64,000 bases of DNA. Source: Rubellimicrobium arenae. GTDB taxonomy: Bacteria > Pseudomonadota > Alphaproteobacteria > Rhodobacterales > Rhodobacteraceae. The notes under the pieces were generated by a model, which worked only from the letters and a program-made list of their open reading frames with translations, had not been told where the DNA came from and did not search any database. Positions 8,730-16,629 of this stretch are shown here, in pieces. The DNA lies in NCBI RefSeq assembly GCF_017916295.1, contig NZ_JAFMSS010000015.1:11998-75997 (forward strand), in the 5' to 3' direction. Every line of letters begins with the position of its first letter. Position 1 is the first letter of the stretch. A program made the translations under genes and the position numbers.

Positions 8730-8747
8730 TGTAAAGAGATATTTACA
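8730..8747. promoter_or_regulatory. Operator-like palindrome for the SorC-type regulator
   Basis: TGTAAA, six bases, then TTTACA: a perfect inverted repeat in an unusually AT-rich patch of the 224-bp divergent region between the binding-protein gene and the regulator gene. SorC/DeoR-like regulators bind such dyads and respond to phosphorylated sugars. It is placed where it could control both transcripts. The TTTACA half, read on either strand, could also serve as a -35 element. Confidence 0.6.
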
Positions 8748-8828
8748 GTTGTATCCCGAACAGGCCAGAAATGGGCAGGCGCACCGGGCGGGCACGAATC
8801 CGACCCGGCGCCGAAGGGAGGGGACCGG

Positions 8829-9794
8829 ATGGCATCGGGGATCGTGTCCGAGGACAGCGAGGAATTCCTCGTGCAGCTCGCCTGGCTGTACTTCGTCGAC
8901 GGCATGACCCAGTCCGAGATCGCGGACCGGCTGGGGGTGACGCGGCTGCGGGTGAACCGGGGGATCGGGCTCGCCCGGTCGCGGGGCCTCGTGCGCTTCG
9001 AGATGGCGAGCCCCTTCGCCGCGACGGTGGACCTCCAGGCCCGGCTGGCCGAACGGTTCGGGCTGAGGTTCGCGCGGGTGGGCCTGGCGAACCGGGCGGC
9101 CTATGACGCGCACCAGGCGGTCGGGACGGCCCTGGCCTACTTCCTGGAGGAGGGCCTGTCCCGCGGGCTCTGGGGCAGCATCGGCGTGTCCTGGGGCAAC
9201 ACCATCGAGAACGCGATCCGCGGCCTGCGGACCCGGAGCCTGCCGGAGCTGGAGGTCGTGTCGATGATCGGCGGCACGATGTCGGGGGTGAGCTTCAACA
9301 GCTTCGGCGTGGCGGCGAACCTCGCGCAGCGGCTGGGCGCGCGGCACTCCGTCCTGGCGGCCCCCATCTACTTCGAGACCCACGAGATGGCCGAGGCCGT
9401 GCTGGCCAGCCCCCCCTTCCGCGAGCAGCTCCGCAAGGCCGAATCGGTGGACGTCGCGATCCTCGTGACGGGGGACCTGTCGCGGCGGTCCTACCTCGTC
9501 CGGGATGGCCTGCCCTGCGACGTGACGCTCGAGGACCTGGCCCGGGGCGGGGCGGTGGGCGACGTGCTGGGCCAGTTCCTCGACCGGCAGGGCGCACCGA
9601 TCGACCACCCCATCAACCGGCGGGTGGTGGGCGTGCCGGTGGACCGGCTGCCCGGGATGCGCGAGGTGGTCCTCGCCGCCGCCGGGCCGCACAAGGTTGC
9701 CATCATGGCGGCGCAGATGGAGGCGGGGCTGGTGCACGGGCTCATCACCGACGACGTCACGGCCGAGCTGCTGCTGGGGGAGGGCGGGCGATGA
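8829..9794 (+). CDS. SorC-family sugar-binding transcriptional regulator
   Basis: A DNA-binding regulator of 321 residues. An N-terminal helix-turn-helix lies near residues 20-50 (M-T-Q-S-E-I-A-D-R-L-G-V-T), followed by a large sugar-phosphate-binding domain of the SorC/CggR/DeoR type. The ATG at 8829 has GGGAGG nine bases upstream; an in-frame extension farther left crosses the operator region and is rejected. Divergent placement next to the transporter operon suggests it controls that operon and itself, with a kinase product as inducer. It overlaps the HAD phosphatase gene by four bases. Confidence 0.87.
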   Translation: MASGIVSEDSEEFLVQLAWLYFVDGMTQSEIADRLGVTRLRVNRGIGLARSRGLVRFEMASPFAATVDLQARLAERFGLRFARVGLANRAAYDAHQAVGTALAYFLEEGLSRGLWGSIGVSWGNTIENAIRGLRTRSLPELEVVSMIGGTMSGVSFNSFGVAANLAQRLGARHSVLAAPIYFETHEMAEAVLASPPFREQLRKAESVDVAILVTGDLSRRSYLVRDGLPCDVTLEDLARGGAVGDVLGQFLDRQGAPIDHPINRRVVGVPVDRLPGMREVVLAAAGPHKVAIMAAQMEAGLVHGLITDDVTAELLLGEGGR

Positions 9795-10522
9795 ACGCGT
9801 CATCCGCGCCGGGACCCCGGCCCGACCTCGTGATCTTCGACTTCGACGGCTGCCTCGTGGACAGCGAGGCCATGGCGCTCGAGATCCTGGCGGAGCTTCT
9901 GGCGGAGCTGGGGGCGCCCGAGGATGTCGGGGCGCTCCGCCGCTTTCTGGGCGTGTCGCTGCACGTGGTGCTGGAGCACGTGGCCCGGGCCACGGGCCGG
10001 CCTTGCCCGCCGGACTTTGCCGCAGAATGGCACCGGAGGCTCTTTGCCGCCTACGAGCGCGAGCTTCGCGTCATGGCCGGCGCGGCGGAGTTCCTCGACC
10101 GGCTGGATGCGCTCGGGCTGCCCTGCTGCATCGCCTCGGGGGCCGCGACGCCGCGCCTCGAGGCCGCGCTGCGGCTGTCGGGGCTGGCGGGGCGCTTTGC
10201 CGGCCGGGCCTACAGCGCCGACCTGGTGGCGCATGGCAAGCCCGCGCCGGACCTGTTCCTGCTGGCGGCCGCGCGGCAGGGCACGCGGCCCGAGCGCTGC
10301 GTCGTCGTCGAGGACGCGACCTCGGGCGTGAAGGGTGCCGTGGCGGCGGGGATGCGCGTGCTGGGCTTTGTCGGGGGCTCCCATCTCGAGGGCGTGCGCG
10401 AGGCCCATGCCCTGCGCCTGCGCGAGGCCGGGGCGGCGGCGGTGTATGCGGACTACGAGCGTCTGGCCCACGATCTCCTGGGTGACGAGGTGGCGGGCGG
10501 ACCCGCGGGCGCGGGGTCCTGA
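9791..10522 (+). CDS. HAD-superfamily phosphatase
   Basis: A haloacid-dehalogenase-like hydrolase of 243 residues. The motif F-D-F-D-G-C-L-V-D places the nucleophile at Asp17 and the acid/base at Asp19. A helical cap follows, motif II S-G-A-A-T is near residue 116, the lysine of motif III (H-G-K-P-A-P-D) near 149, and the acidic V-V-E-D-A motif near 176. This is the beta-phosphoglucomutase/sugar-phosphatase type. Cotranscription with the SorC-type regulator (ATGA overlap) suggests it removes a sugar phosphate of the polyol pathway, possibly a toxic intermediate or the inducer. The substrate is unknown. Confidence 0.85.
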   Translation: MNASSAPGPRPDLVIFDFDGCLVDSEAMALEILAELLAELGAPEDVGALRRFLGVSLHVVLEHVARATGRPCPPDFAAEWHRRLFAAYERELRVMAGAAEFLDRLDALGLPCCIASGAATPRLEAALRLSGLAGRFAGRAYSADLVAHGKPAPDLFLLAAARQGTRPERCVVVEDATSGVKGAVAAGMRVLGFVGGSHLEGVREAHALRLREAGAAAVYADYERLAHDLLGDEVAGGPAGAGS

Positions 10523-10629
10523 GGCAAGGGCGGTCATGGGCGGTCTCCTGGGTCATGGACCCCGGCGGCCGACGGCCCCGGGTCCTTGGCCGCAGGATCG
10601 GGGATCGCGGTTGACGATCCCTTGGGCCA

Positions 10630-10652
10630 CCGGGCGTTGCGGTAACGCCCGG
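10630..10652. terminator. Convergent terminator-like hairpin
   Basis: A perfect 9-bp stem (CCGGGCGTT with AACGCCCGG) and a five-base loop, between the HAD phosphatase gene (plus) and the molybdoenzyme gene (minus). It lacks a long T run but is the only strong structure in the 150-bp convergent gap, so it may stop both transcripts. Confidence 0.55.
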
Positions 10653-10672
10653 TTAACCCCTTGGCCCGGTCC

Positions 10673-12949
10673 TCAGGCTTCGATGCGGACGGGCGTGCCC
10701 TTGTAGGCGGGGGTCTTGGACAGCTCGTCGTGGAGCGACAGGGGAACGAGCGGGTTGGCCTCGGGGTAGTAGGCCGCCAGGCAGCGGTCGGGCAGGTCGT
10801 AGGCCGTGACCCTGAGCCCGCCGACCTCGCGCCGGTGGCCGTCCTCCTCGGCGCAGACGAGGCGCACCGCCTGTCCCTCGCGCAGGCCTGCGCGCGCGAT
10901 CTCCTCGGGGTTCATGAGGACGATCATGCGGTCGGTGTCGAGGTTCCGGAGCCGGTCCGAGTAGCCGTAGATCGTGGTGTTGAACTGGTCGTTCGAGCGC
11001 AGCGTGACGAGCGTGTATTCGCCGTCCCGAAGCTCGCGCCCCAGCGACAGGAGCGAAGGAGGCACCGTGAACTCGGCCTTGCCGCTGTCGGTCTTCCACC
11101 GGCGGTCGCGGGCGGCGTTGCCGCGATAGAAGCCGCCCGGGGTGTAGAGCCGCCCGTTGAAGTCGGCGAACTGGTCGGGCCAGGTCCTTTCGATCAGGTC
11201 GCGGACCTTGCCGTAGTCGCCGACCCAGTCGTCCCAGGTCACCCGGGGGTTGGGGTCCAGCGTCGCCTTGGCGATCCCGGCGACGATGGCCGGCTCGGAG
11301 CGCAGGGCGTCCGAGGCCGGAGTGCGACGCCCCAGCGAGCCGTGGATGTGGCTCAGGCTGTCCTCCATCGACACGGCCTGCGGGCCGGTGGCCTGAAGGT
11401 CCTCCTCGGCCCGCACGAGGCAGGGCAGGAGCCACATGGCCGGGCAGGTCAGGAGGTGCGAGCGGTTGAGCTTGGTCGCGATCTGGACATTGAGCGCGAG
11501 GTCGCGCCAGGCGGGCTGCACCCGCGCCGTGTCCGAGATCGCATGGGCGAAGTTGCCGCCCAGCGACAGGAAGCCCCTGACCGTCCCGTCGAGCACGCCC
11601 TGCGCCGCCTCGATGGTGGTGTGGCCCTTGTCGCGGGGCGGCTCGAAGCCGAACATCTCCCGAAGCTGGTCGAGGGGGGCCAGCTCGGGTTTCTCGGTGA
11701 TGCCGACGGTGCGCTGGCCCTGCACGTTGGAGTGGCCGCGCACGGGCGAGATGCCGGTGCCGGGCCGCCCGATGTTGCCGCGCAGCAGGAGCAGGTTCAC
11801 CAGCATCGCGATGCTGTCGGAGCCGTGGACGTGCTGCGTGAGGCCCATGCCGTAGATGCCGATCGCGGCCTTGGCGCGGGCGTAGGTTTCGGCCACGGGG
11901 ACCAGCTCGCCGCGCGTGAGGCCCGAGGCCGCCTCGATGGCGGTCCAGTCGGTGGCCCGGGCGAAGGCCCGCAGCTCCTCGTAGCCCCTGGTGTTCTCGG
12001 CCACGAAGGCGCGGTCCACGATCCCGCCCTCCTCGTCCTCGATCTCCAGCACCCGCTTCACCAGGCCCAGGATCGCCGCGATGTCGCCGCCCGGGCGGAC
12101 CTGCAGGTAGGTCTCGGAGATGGGCGTGGCCGAGCCCAGGGTCATCTGCAGGGGGCTCTGGGGGTTCTTGAACTTGACGAGCCCGGCCTCGCGGACCGGG
12201 TTGAAGGTGACGATGTGGCAGCCGCGCTTGGCCGCCTGCTGGAGCGGGTGCAGGAAGCGCGGGCTGTTGGTGCCGGTGTTCTGCCCGAAGAACAGGAGCA
12301 TGTCGCAATGGTCGAAGTCCTCGAGCACGCAGGTGCCGACGGGCGAGCCGATCACCTTCTTGAGCCCGACGCTGGTCGTCTCGTGGCACATGTTCGAGCT
12401 GTCGGGCATGTTGTTGTGCCCGTACATCCGCCCGAAGAGCTGCCACAGGTAGGAGGTCTCGAGGCTGGCGCGGCCCGAGGTGTAGAAGACCACCGACTTG
12501 GGATCGAGCTTGCGCAGCTCGGCCCCGATGCCGGCGAAGGCCTCCTCCCAGGTGGTTTCCCGGTACTTGTCCGTCGCGGGATCGTAGCGGAGCGGGTGGG
12601 TGAGCCGGCCCTGCCTCTCAAGGTCGTGGTCGGACCAGCCCAGGAGCTCGGTCACCGTGTGCCGCGCGAAGACGTCGGGGCCGCAGCGGGCCGAGGTCAG
12701 GTCCCAGATGGTGGCCTTGGCCCCGTTCTCGCAGAACTCGAAGGGGTGGGGGTCCTTGGGCTTTGTCCAGGCGCAGGAGGTGCACATGTGCCCGCCCGGC
12801 TTGTTCTGGACGCGGAGGGTGTCGAGCACGGCCGGCATGGGCTTCATCTCGGCCATGATCTTGGCCATGCCCTCGACCGAGCCCCAGCCGCCCGCGCCCT
12901 CGCGGTAGTAGGGGGTGTCCTCGCGCTGGCCTTCCGCGTCGTCCGCCAT
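10673..12949 (-). CDS. FdhF/YdeP-family molybdopterin oxidoreductase
   Basis: A large molybdopterin-dependent oxidoreductase of 758 residues, related to E. coli YdeP and formate dehydrogenase H. Cys56, Cys59 and Cys73 lie near the N-terminus, where an iron-sulfur cluster is possible. M-C-H-E at 187-190 puts Cys188-His189 at the place of the Mo-ligand SeCys-His pair of FdhF. A C-terminal molydopterin dinucleotide-binding domain follows from about residue 620. No signal peptide is seen, so it should be cytoplasmic. The ATG at 12949 lies five bases after the upstream stop, with GGAGGG before it. It is the last gene of a three-gene operon with PQQ-dehydrogenase-like and catalase-like proteins. 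The substrate is unknown. Confidence 0.85.
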   Translation of the reverse strand: MADDAEGQREDTPYYREGAGGWGSVEGMAKIMAEMKPMPAVLDTLRVQNKPGGHMCTSCAWTKPKDPHPFEFCENGAKATIWDLTSARCGPDVFARHTVTELLGWSDHDLERQGRLTHPLRYDPATDKYRETTWEEAFAGIGAELRKLDPKSVVFYTSGRASLETSYLWQLFGRMYGHNNMPDSSNMCHETTSVGLKKVIGSPVGTCVLEDFDHCDMLLFFGQNTGTNSPRFLHPLQQAAKRGCHIVTFNPVREAGLVKFKNPQSPLQMTLGSATPISETYLQVRPGGDIAAILGLVKRVLEIEDEEGGIVDRAFVAENTRGYEELRAFARATDWTAIEAASGLTRGELVPVAETYARAKAAIGIYGMGLTQHVHGSDSIAMLVNLLLLRGNIGRPGTGISPVRGHSNVQGQRTVGITEKPELAPLDQLREMFGFEPPRDKGHTTIEAAQGVLDGTVRGFLSLGGNFAHAISDTARVQPAWRDLALNVQIATKLNRSHLLTCPAMWLLPCLVRAEEDLQATGPQAVSMEDSLSHIHGSLGRRTPASDALRSEPAIVAGIAKATLDPNPRVTWDDWVGDYGKVRDLIERTWPDQFADFNGRLYTPGGFYRGNAARDRRWKTDSGKAEFTVPPSLLSLGRELRDGEYTLVTLRSNDQFNTTIYGYSDRLRNLDTDRMIVLMNPEEIARAGLREGQAVRLVCAEEDGHRREVGGLRVTAYDLPDRCLAAYYPEANPLVPLSLHDELSKTPAYKGTPVRIEA

Positions 12950-12954
12950 GGGGT

Positions 12955-14163
12955 TCAGCCCTCCGTCGCGCTGATCCGGTACATAATCCCCTGGGTGTCG
13001 TCGCCCAGGAGAAGATCCCCGTCCGCGGTCTGCGCAAGGCCCACGAGCCGGCCGAGGAAGCCGTAGCGCGGGCCGTCGTATTCGATCAGGAAGCCGGTCG
13101 CGAAGGGCTCCCAGGACAGGGGGCGGCCGTCCTCGAAGTCGATGCGCGCGATCTCGTAGCCCGAGGGCGGACGGCGGTTCCACGAGCCGCGCATGGCGAT
13201 GAAGGCGTCGCCGCGATAGGCCTCGGGGAAGGCGTCCCCGGTGTAGAAGACCATCTGCATGGGCGCGGCGTGCGGGGTGTAGCCCTGGACGGGCTCCTCG
13301 CTGCGGGCGGCCCAGTCCTCCAGGGTGCCCTCGCCGGGGGGCGGGTTGTCCTGCGGGTTGATCTGGTCGTTCCCGTAGATGTAGGGCCAGCCGTATTGCT
13401 GGCCGTCCTCGATGAGGTTCAGCTCCTCGATCTGCTCCTCGTCGCCCAGCCAGTCGATGCCGTGGTCGGCGCCCCAGAGCGCGCCGGTCTCCGGGTGGAA
13501 GCCGAAGCCGATGGTGTTGCGGAGGCCGCTGGCGAAGATCGTGCGGCCCAAGCCGTCGGGCTGCATCCGGAGCATGGTCGCGCTTTCCTCCGAGGTCTCG
13601 GCGCAGGCGTTGCAGGTCGAGCCGACCGAGACGTAGAGCAGCCCGTCGGGCCCGATCGCGAGCGTGCGGTTCGGGTGCTGGCCGCCGTCGGGCAGGTCGT
13701 CCACCACCGGGGTCAGGTCGCCGAAGGAGCCGTCCGGCGCGATGGGCGCGGTGAAGACCTCCTTGACCGTGGCGAGGTAGGCGGTGTCGCCCTCGATCCA
13801 GATGCCGTGCATCTGGTCGGCGGTGGCGACCGTCTCGTGGTCCTCGAAGGCGCCGTCGCCGTCGGCGTCGATCAGGCGGATGACGTCGCCCTCCTCGCGG
13901 CGGGTCGCGTAGACGTGGTCGCCATGCACGGCGAGCATCCGGATCCCGCCCAGGTCCCGGCCCGCGACCGAAACCTCGAACCCGTCGGGCACGGTGATGA
14001 GCGCGGCCAGTTCCGCGTCGTCCGGCACGGCGACGGGTTCGGGCTCGAGGATGCTGCCGGTGACGGTGGCGTCGGAGTATTCGCCGACCTTGCCCTCGAC
14101 CTGCGCGAGGGCGCCCTGGGCCAGCAGGAGGATGGGAAGGCTCGCGAGGGGGATGCGGGTCAT
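12955..14163 (-). CDS. PQQ-type sugar dehydrogenase-like protein (sorbosone dehydrogenase family)
   Basis: A secreted six-bladed beta-propeller protein of 402 residues. An N-terminal signal peptide ends near A-L-A at residue 20. The motifs L-R-N-T-I-G-F-G-F-H-P and G-A-D-H-G-I-D, and a C-N-A-C pair, are typical of the soluble aldose/sorbosone dehydrogenase family that binds PQQ and calcium. ATG at 14163 is chosen because AGGAG lies ten bases upstream; an alternative ATG at 14181 would give an ATGA overlap with the catalase-like gene but has no ribosome site. It would act in the periplasm on an aldose or sorbosone-like aldehyde. PQQ synthesis genes are not in the window. Confidence 0.82.
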   Translation of the reverse strand: MTRIPLASLPILLLAQGALAQVEGKVGEYSDATVTGSILEPEPVAVPDDAELAALITVPDGFEVSVAGRDLGGIRMLAVHGDHVYATRREEGDVIRLIDADGDGAFEDHETVATADQMHGIWIEGDTAYLATVKEVFTAPIAPDGSFGDLTPVVDDLPDGGQHPNRTLAIGPDGLLYVSVGSTCNACAETSEESATMLRMQPDGLGRTIFASGLRNTIGFGFHPETGALWGADHGIDWLGDEEQIEELNLIEDGQQYGWPYIYGNDQINPQDNPPPGEGTLEDWAARSEEPVQGYTPHAAPMQMVFYTGDAFPEAYRGDAFIAMRGSWNRRPPSGYEIARIDFEDGRPLSWEPFATGFLIEYDGPRYGFLGRLVGLAQTADGDLLLGDDTQGIMYRISATEG

Positions 14164-14177
14164 GGGCGGGACGCTCC

Positions 14178-15266
14178 TCATGGGGACAGCTCGGCGCTGG
14201 TGGGCTCGTGGATGGGGCAGCCGTTGACCTCGGCGCGGAACCGGGCCGAGGCCTCGTAGGTCCGCTTCCGCACCCGGTTGATCGCGCCGAGCGGTTGGTG
14301 CGCCGCAAGGCCCGTCCAGGGGGAGAAGCGCAGGCGGTCGTCCACCTCGGCGTTGCGGGCGGGGCTCCAGGAGGGCTGCGGCTCGGCGCGAAGGCGCGCG
14401 ACGGGAAGGAAGGGGCTCTCGTCCTCGTCCCAGCGGACGGTGGCATCCTCGATCGGCATGGTCTCCGGGTCGCGGCAGAGCTGGACCCGCAGCTCCCATT
14501 CCATGGGCGCGGCGCGGGTGTCGCGGTCCACCGTCTCGCGGATCGCGTCGGGCCGGCCCGCGACCGGGATCTCCTCGCCCGCGTGGCGGGTCAGGGACTC
14601 CGAGACGGGAACGAGGGCGTACTTGGCCACATGGTCGCCGTGCCGGAAGGCGGTCTGGGTGTAGTAGGTTTCGCCCAGGGGATGCACGCTCGGCGCGCCG
14701 CCCAGGGTCTTGAGCGTCGCGCTTTCCGTGCCCACCGCCTCCAGCGCCTTCTCGGCGGTGCGAAGGACGGCCGAGAGCGCCTTCTTGGCCCATTCGGCGC
14801 GGTCGGTGGTCTTGGCCAGGAGCTGCAGGTTCCCGAGGAACTGCCTGGCGGTCCTGGCCCCGAAGGCGGGGGCGTTGACCATCAGGAAGTCCTGCGTGCT
14901 GTCGCCCTCGGAGCCGTCCAGCCGGTCGCCCTTCACGTCCATCACCTTGAGCGACGCCCCGCGCGGCAGGGTCACGCTGTCGTCGAGGATGTCGCCCGGG
15001 TTGGTGGACAGGCGCAGCAGCGCCGGATGATCGCCGGGCGTGGCGAAGAGCCCCTGCGCCAGCTCGGGCGCAAGGCCCGGAAGCACCGTCAGCCGGGCCG
15101 TGACGAAGCCGTGCGCCTTGGCGTGGACCGAGCGGAGGGCATGGCCCTCGTCCCGGGCGGTCGTGGCCATGATCTCGTGCAGGGCCCCTTCGAGGCCGGC
15201 GATGGTCTCGTCCTCCTCCGGCTCGGGGCGTTCCATCTGCGGCGCATAGAGCAGGGGAGGCTTCAT
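14178..15266 (-). CDS. Catalase-family heme protein
   Basis: A catalase-like protein of 362 residues, shorter than typical catalases (about 480). Family features are V-H-A-K-A-H-G near residue 45, the L-L-R-L-S-T-N-P-G-D stretch, and D-F-L-M-V-N-A-P near residue 125. No signal peptide is present. The ATG at 15266 is preferred over 15275 because AAGGA sits about ten bases before it. As the first gene of an operon followed by a PQQ-dehydrogenase-like protein and a molybdoenzyme, it may remove peroxide or act as a small heme oxygenase/peroxidase. The precise activity is uncertain. Confidence 0.8.
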   Translation of the reverse strand: MKPPLLYAPQMERPEPEEDETIAGLEGALHEIMATTARDEGHALRSVHAKAHGFVTARLTVLPGLAPELAQGLFATPGDHPALLRLSTNPGDILDDSVTLPRGASLKVMDVKGDRLDGSEGDSTQDFLMVNAPAFGARTARQFLGNLQLLAKTTDRAEWAKKALSAVLRTAEKALEAVGTESATLKTLGGAPSVHPLGETYYTQTAFRHGDHVAKYALVPVSESLTRHAGEEIPVAGRPDAIRETVDRDTRAAPMEWELRVQLCRDPETMPIEDATVRWDEDESPFLPVARLRAEPQPSWSPARNAEVDDRLRFSPWTGLAAHQPLGAINRVRKRTYEASARFRAEVNGCPIHEPTSAELSP

Positions 15267-15387
15267 GGACGGCATCCTTGGTGGAGTCGCCGCCCAACGG
15301 GCAACGGCTCGGCCCGGTTCCGGCCGAACGCCGGGGCCCGCCGTCGCGGGCGGGGCGTCCCACGGCTGCCGCAGGCTTGCGCGCCGG

Positions 15388-15403
15388 TGCACGAATTCGT
15401 GCA
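15388..15403. promoter_or_regulatory. 16-bp perfect palindrome upstream of the amide locus
   Basis: TGCACGAATTCGTGCA is fully self-complementary. It lies in the 301-bp divergent region between the catalase-like gene (minus) and the amiC-like gene (plus), about 40 bp upstream of a plausible -35 box. It looks like a dimeric repressor or activator site. The regulator is unknown and it could act on either side. Confidence 0.5.
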
Positions 15404-15441
15404 GCCGCCGGCCCGGAGCCGGATTTCCCAGGGGCGCGGGC

Positions 15442-15470
15442 TTGACGCCTGCGGCGGCGGCCGTTCTTGT
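15442..15470 (+). promoter_or_regulatory. Candidate promoter of the amide operon
   Basis: TTGACG at 15442-15447, 17 bases, then TCTTGT at 15465-15470. The -35 is good and the -10 weak. Transcription would start near 15477, leaving a leader of about 90 nucleotides with several hairpins before the amiC-like start codon. Confidence 0.45.
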
Positions 15471-15525
15471 GGCGGGGACATACCGGGCCCGCCCCGGACG
15501 GCATCCGAGCCTCGCGCTGCGCGTT

Positions 15526-15558
15526 CCCCGAGAACCCGCGGCGCGGGGCTTTTGTTTT
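15526..15558 (+). terminator. Leader terminator/antiterminator just before amiC
   Basis: A CCCGC-GGC-GCGGG stem (15535-15547) is followed by a T-rich run (TTTTGTTTT, 15550-15558), just ahead of the GGAGAG ribosome site and the ATG at 15568. The same right arm (CGGGG, 15544-15548) can pair instead with CCCCG at 15526-15530, and GTTC/GAAC at 15523-15535 forms a small upstream hairpin. The operon encodes an ANTAR-domain regulator, a family that antiterminates at exactly such leaders, so an attenuator controlled by AmiR is likely. The structural reading is by eye. Confidence 0.55.
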
Positions 15559-15567
15559 GGAGAGCGC

Positions 15568-16629
15568 ATGCGGCGCGTCGAGATCGGCCTCCTGTATTCC
15601 CGCTCGGGGAGCTATCGGCTCCTGTCGGAGGCCTGCCGCGCGGGGGCGCTGCGGGCCATCGGGGAGGTCAACGCCGACCCGGACCTCGGCCTGCGCCTCG
15701 TGCCGGTGGAGCGCGACCCGGGCGGGGAGGCGGACGCCTATGCCCCGCTCTGCGCCGAGATCCTGGCCGCGGGCGCGCGGCATGTCGTGGGCTGCATCAC
15801 CTCCCTGAGCCGCAAGGAGGTTATCCCCACGCTCGAGCGGATGGGGGGCATCCTGTGGTACGCCTGCCCCTACGAGGGCTTCGAGGCGTCGAGCCAGGTC
15901 GTCTACACCCACGCCTGCCCGAACCAGCATCTGGTGCCGCTGCTGCGCTGGGCCTTTCCGCGCTTTGGCCGGCGGGCGGTCCTCACGGGGTCCAACTACA
16001 TCTGGGGCTGGGAGATGAACCGCGTGGCCCGCGGCCTGATCGGCGAAGCCGGGGGCGAGGTGCTGGCCGAGCGTTACCTGGCCATGGGCGACGTGGACGT
16101 GGGGCGCATGGTGGCCGAGATCCGGGCGACCCGGCCGGACTTCGTGCTGAACAACCTCGTGGGGGCCTCGTCCCACGCCTTCCTGGAGGCGATGGCGCGG
16201 CTCGGGCGCGAGGACCCGGCCTTCGGACCCGCGCATTGCCCCATCCTGAGCTGCAACCTGACCGAGTGCGAGCTGCCCGCGCTGGGCGCGGCGGCCGAGG
16301 GGCTGATCTCGGCAGGCCCCTATTTCCGCGACGGCGCCGGGGCGGGGTCCTCCTTCGAGGCGGCGGCCCATGCCTCGGTCCGATTCCTGGCCGAGCGGCT
16401 GTCGCGCCACCCGGAGGCGGGCCTCGACGACCTGCTGGCCCGGCCCGGCGGCGGGCTCGCCATAGATCCGGCCACCCACCACGCCACGCTGCCCGTCCTG
16501 ATCGCGCAGGTCGAGGATGGCGTGTTCCGGGTGCGGGAGCGGTGGGAGGCCGTGCCGCCCGACCCTTATCTCGCGCGGCGCGACCGCCTTGCCCTGCCGC
16601 GTCCCCAGCTGTCCGTGGTGGCGCCATGA
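15568..16629 (+). CDS. amiC: AmiC-like amide-binding sensor protein
   Basis: A periplasmic-binding-protein-fold protein of 353 residues without a signal peptide, so it is cytoplasmic, as AmiC of Pseudomonas is. Typical features are the N-terminal I-G-L-L-Y-S-R-S-G strand, a central G-S-N-Y-I-W-G-W-E motif and the substrate-binding lobe. In the known system AmiC holds AmiR inactive until an amide binds. Here amiC overlaps amiR by ATGA and heads an operon with an ABC importer and an acetamidase/formamidase, so it probably senses an amide or amide-like inducer. A terminator-like hairpin lies immediately upstream. Confidence 0.85.
   Translation: MRRVEIGLLYSRSGSYRLLSEACRAGALRAIGEVNADPDLGLRLVPVERDPGGEADAYAPLCAEILAAGARHVVGCITSLSRKEVIPTLERMGGILWYACPYEGFEASSQVVYTHACPNQHLVPLLRWAFPRFGRRAVLTGSNYIWGWEMNRVARGLIGEAGGEVLAERYLAMGDVDVGRMVAEIRATRPDFVLNNLVGASSHAFLEAMARLGREDPAFGPAHCPILSCNLTECELPALGAAAEGLISAGPYFRDGAGAGSSFEAAAHASVRFLAERLSRHPEAGLDDLLARPGGGLAIDPATHHATLPVLIAQVEDGVFRVRERWEAVPPDPYLARRDRLALPRPQLSVVAP

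Noticed and set aside
14164..14181. ATG at 14181 as start of the PQQ-dehydrogenase-like gene
   Set aside because: It overlaps the previous stop neatly but has no ribosome site; ATG 14163 has AGGAG at good distance.
12955..16482. Very long minus-strand open frames (for example one of about 1175 codons upstream of the PQQ-dehydrogenase-like gene)
   Set aside because: Only the first part has family features; the rest is antisense to amiC and other real genes and reflects scarce stop codons at high G+C.
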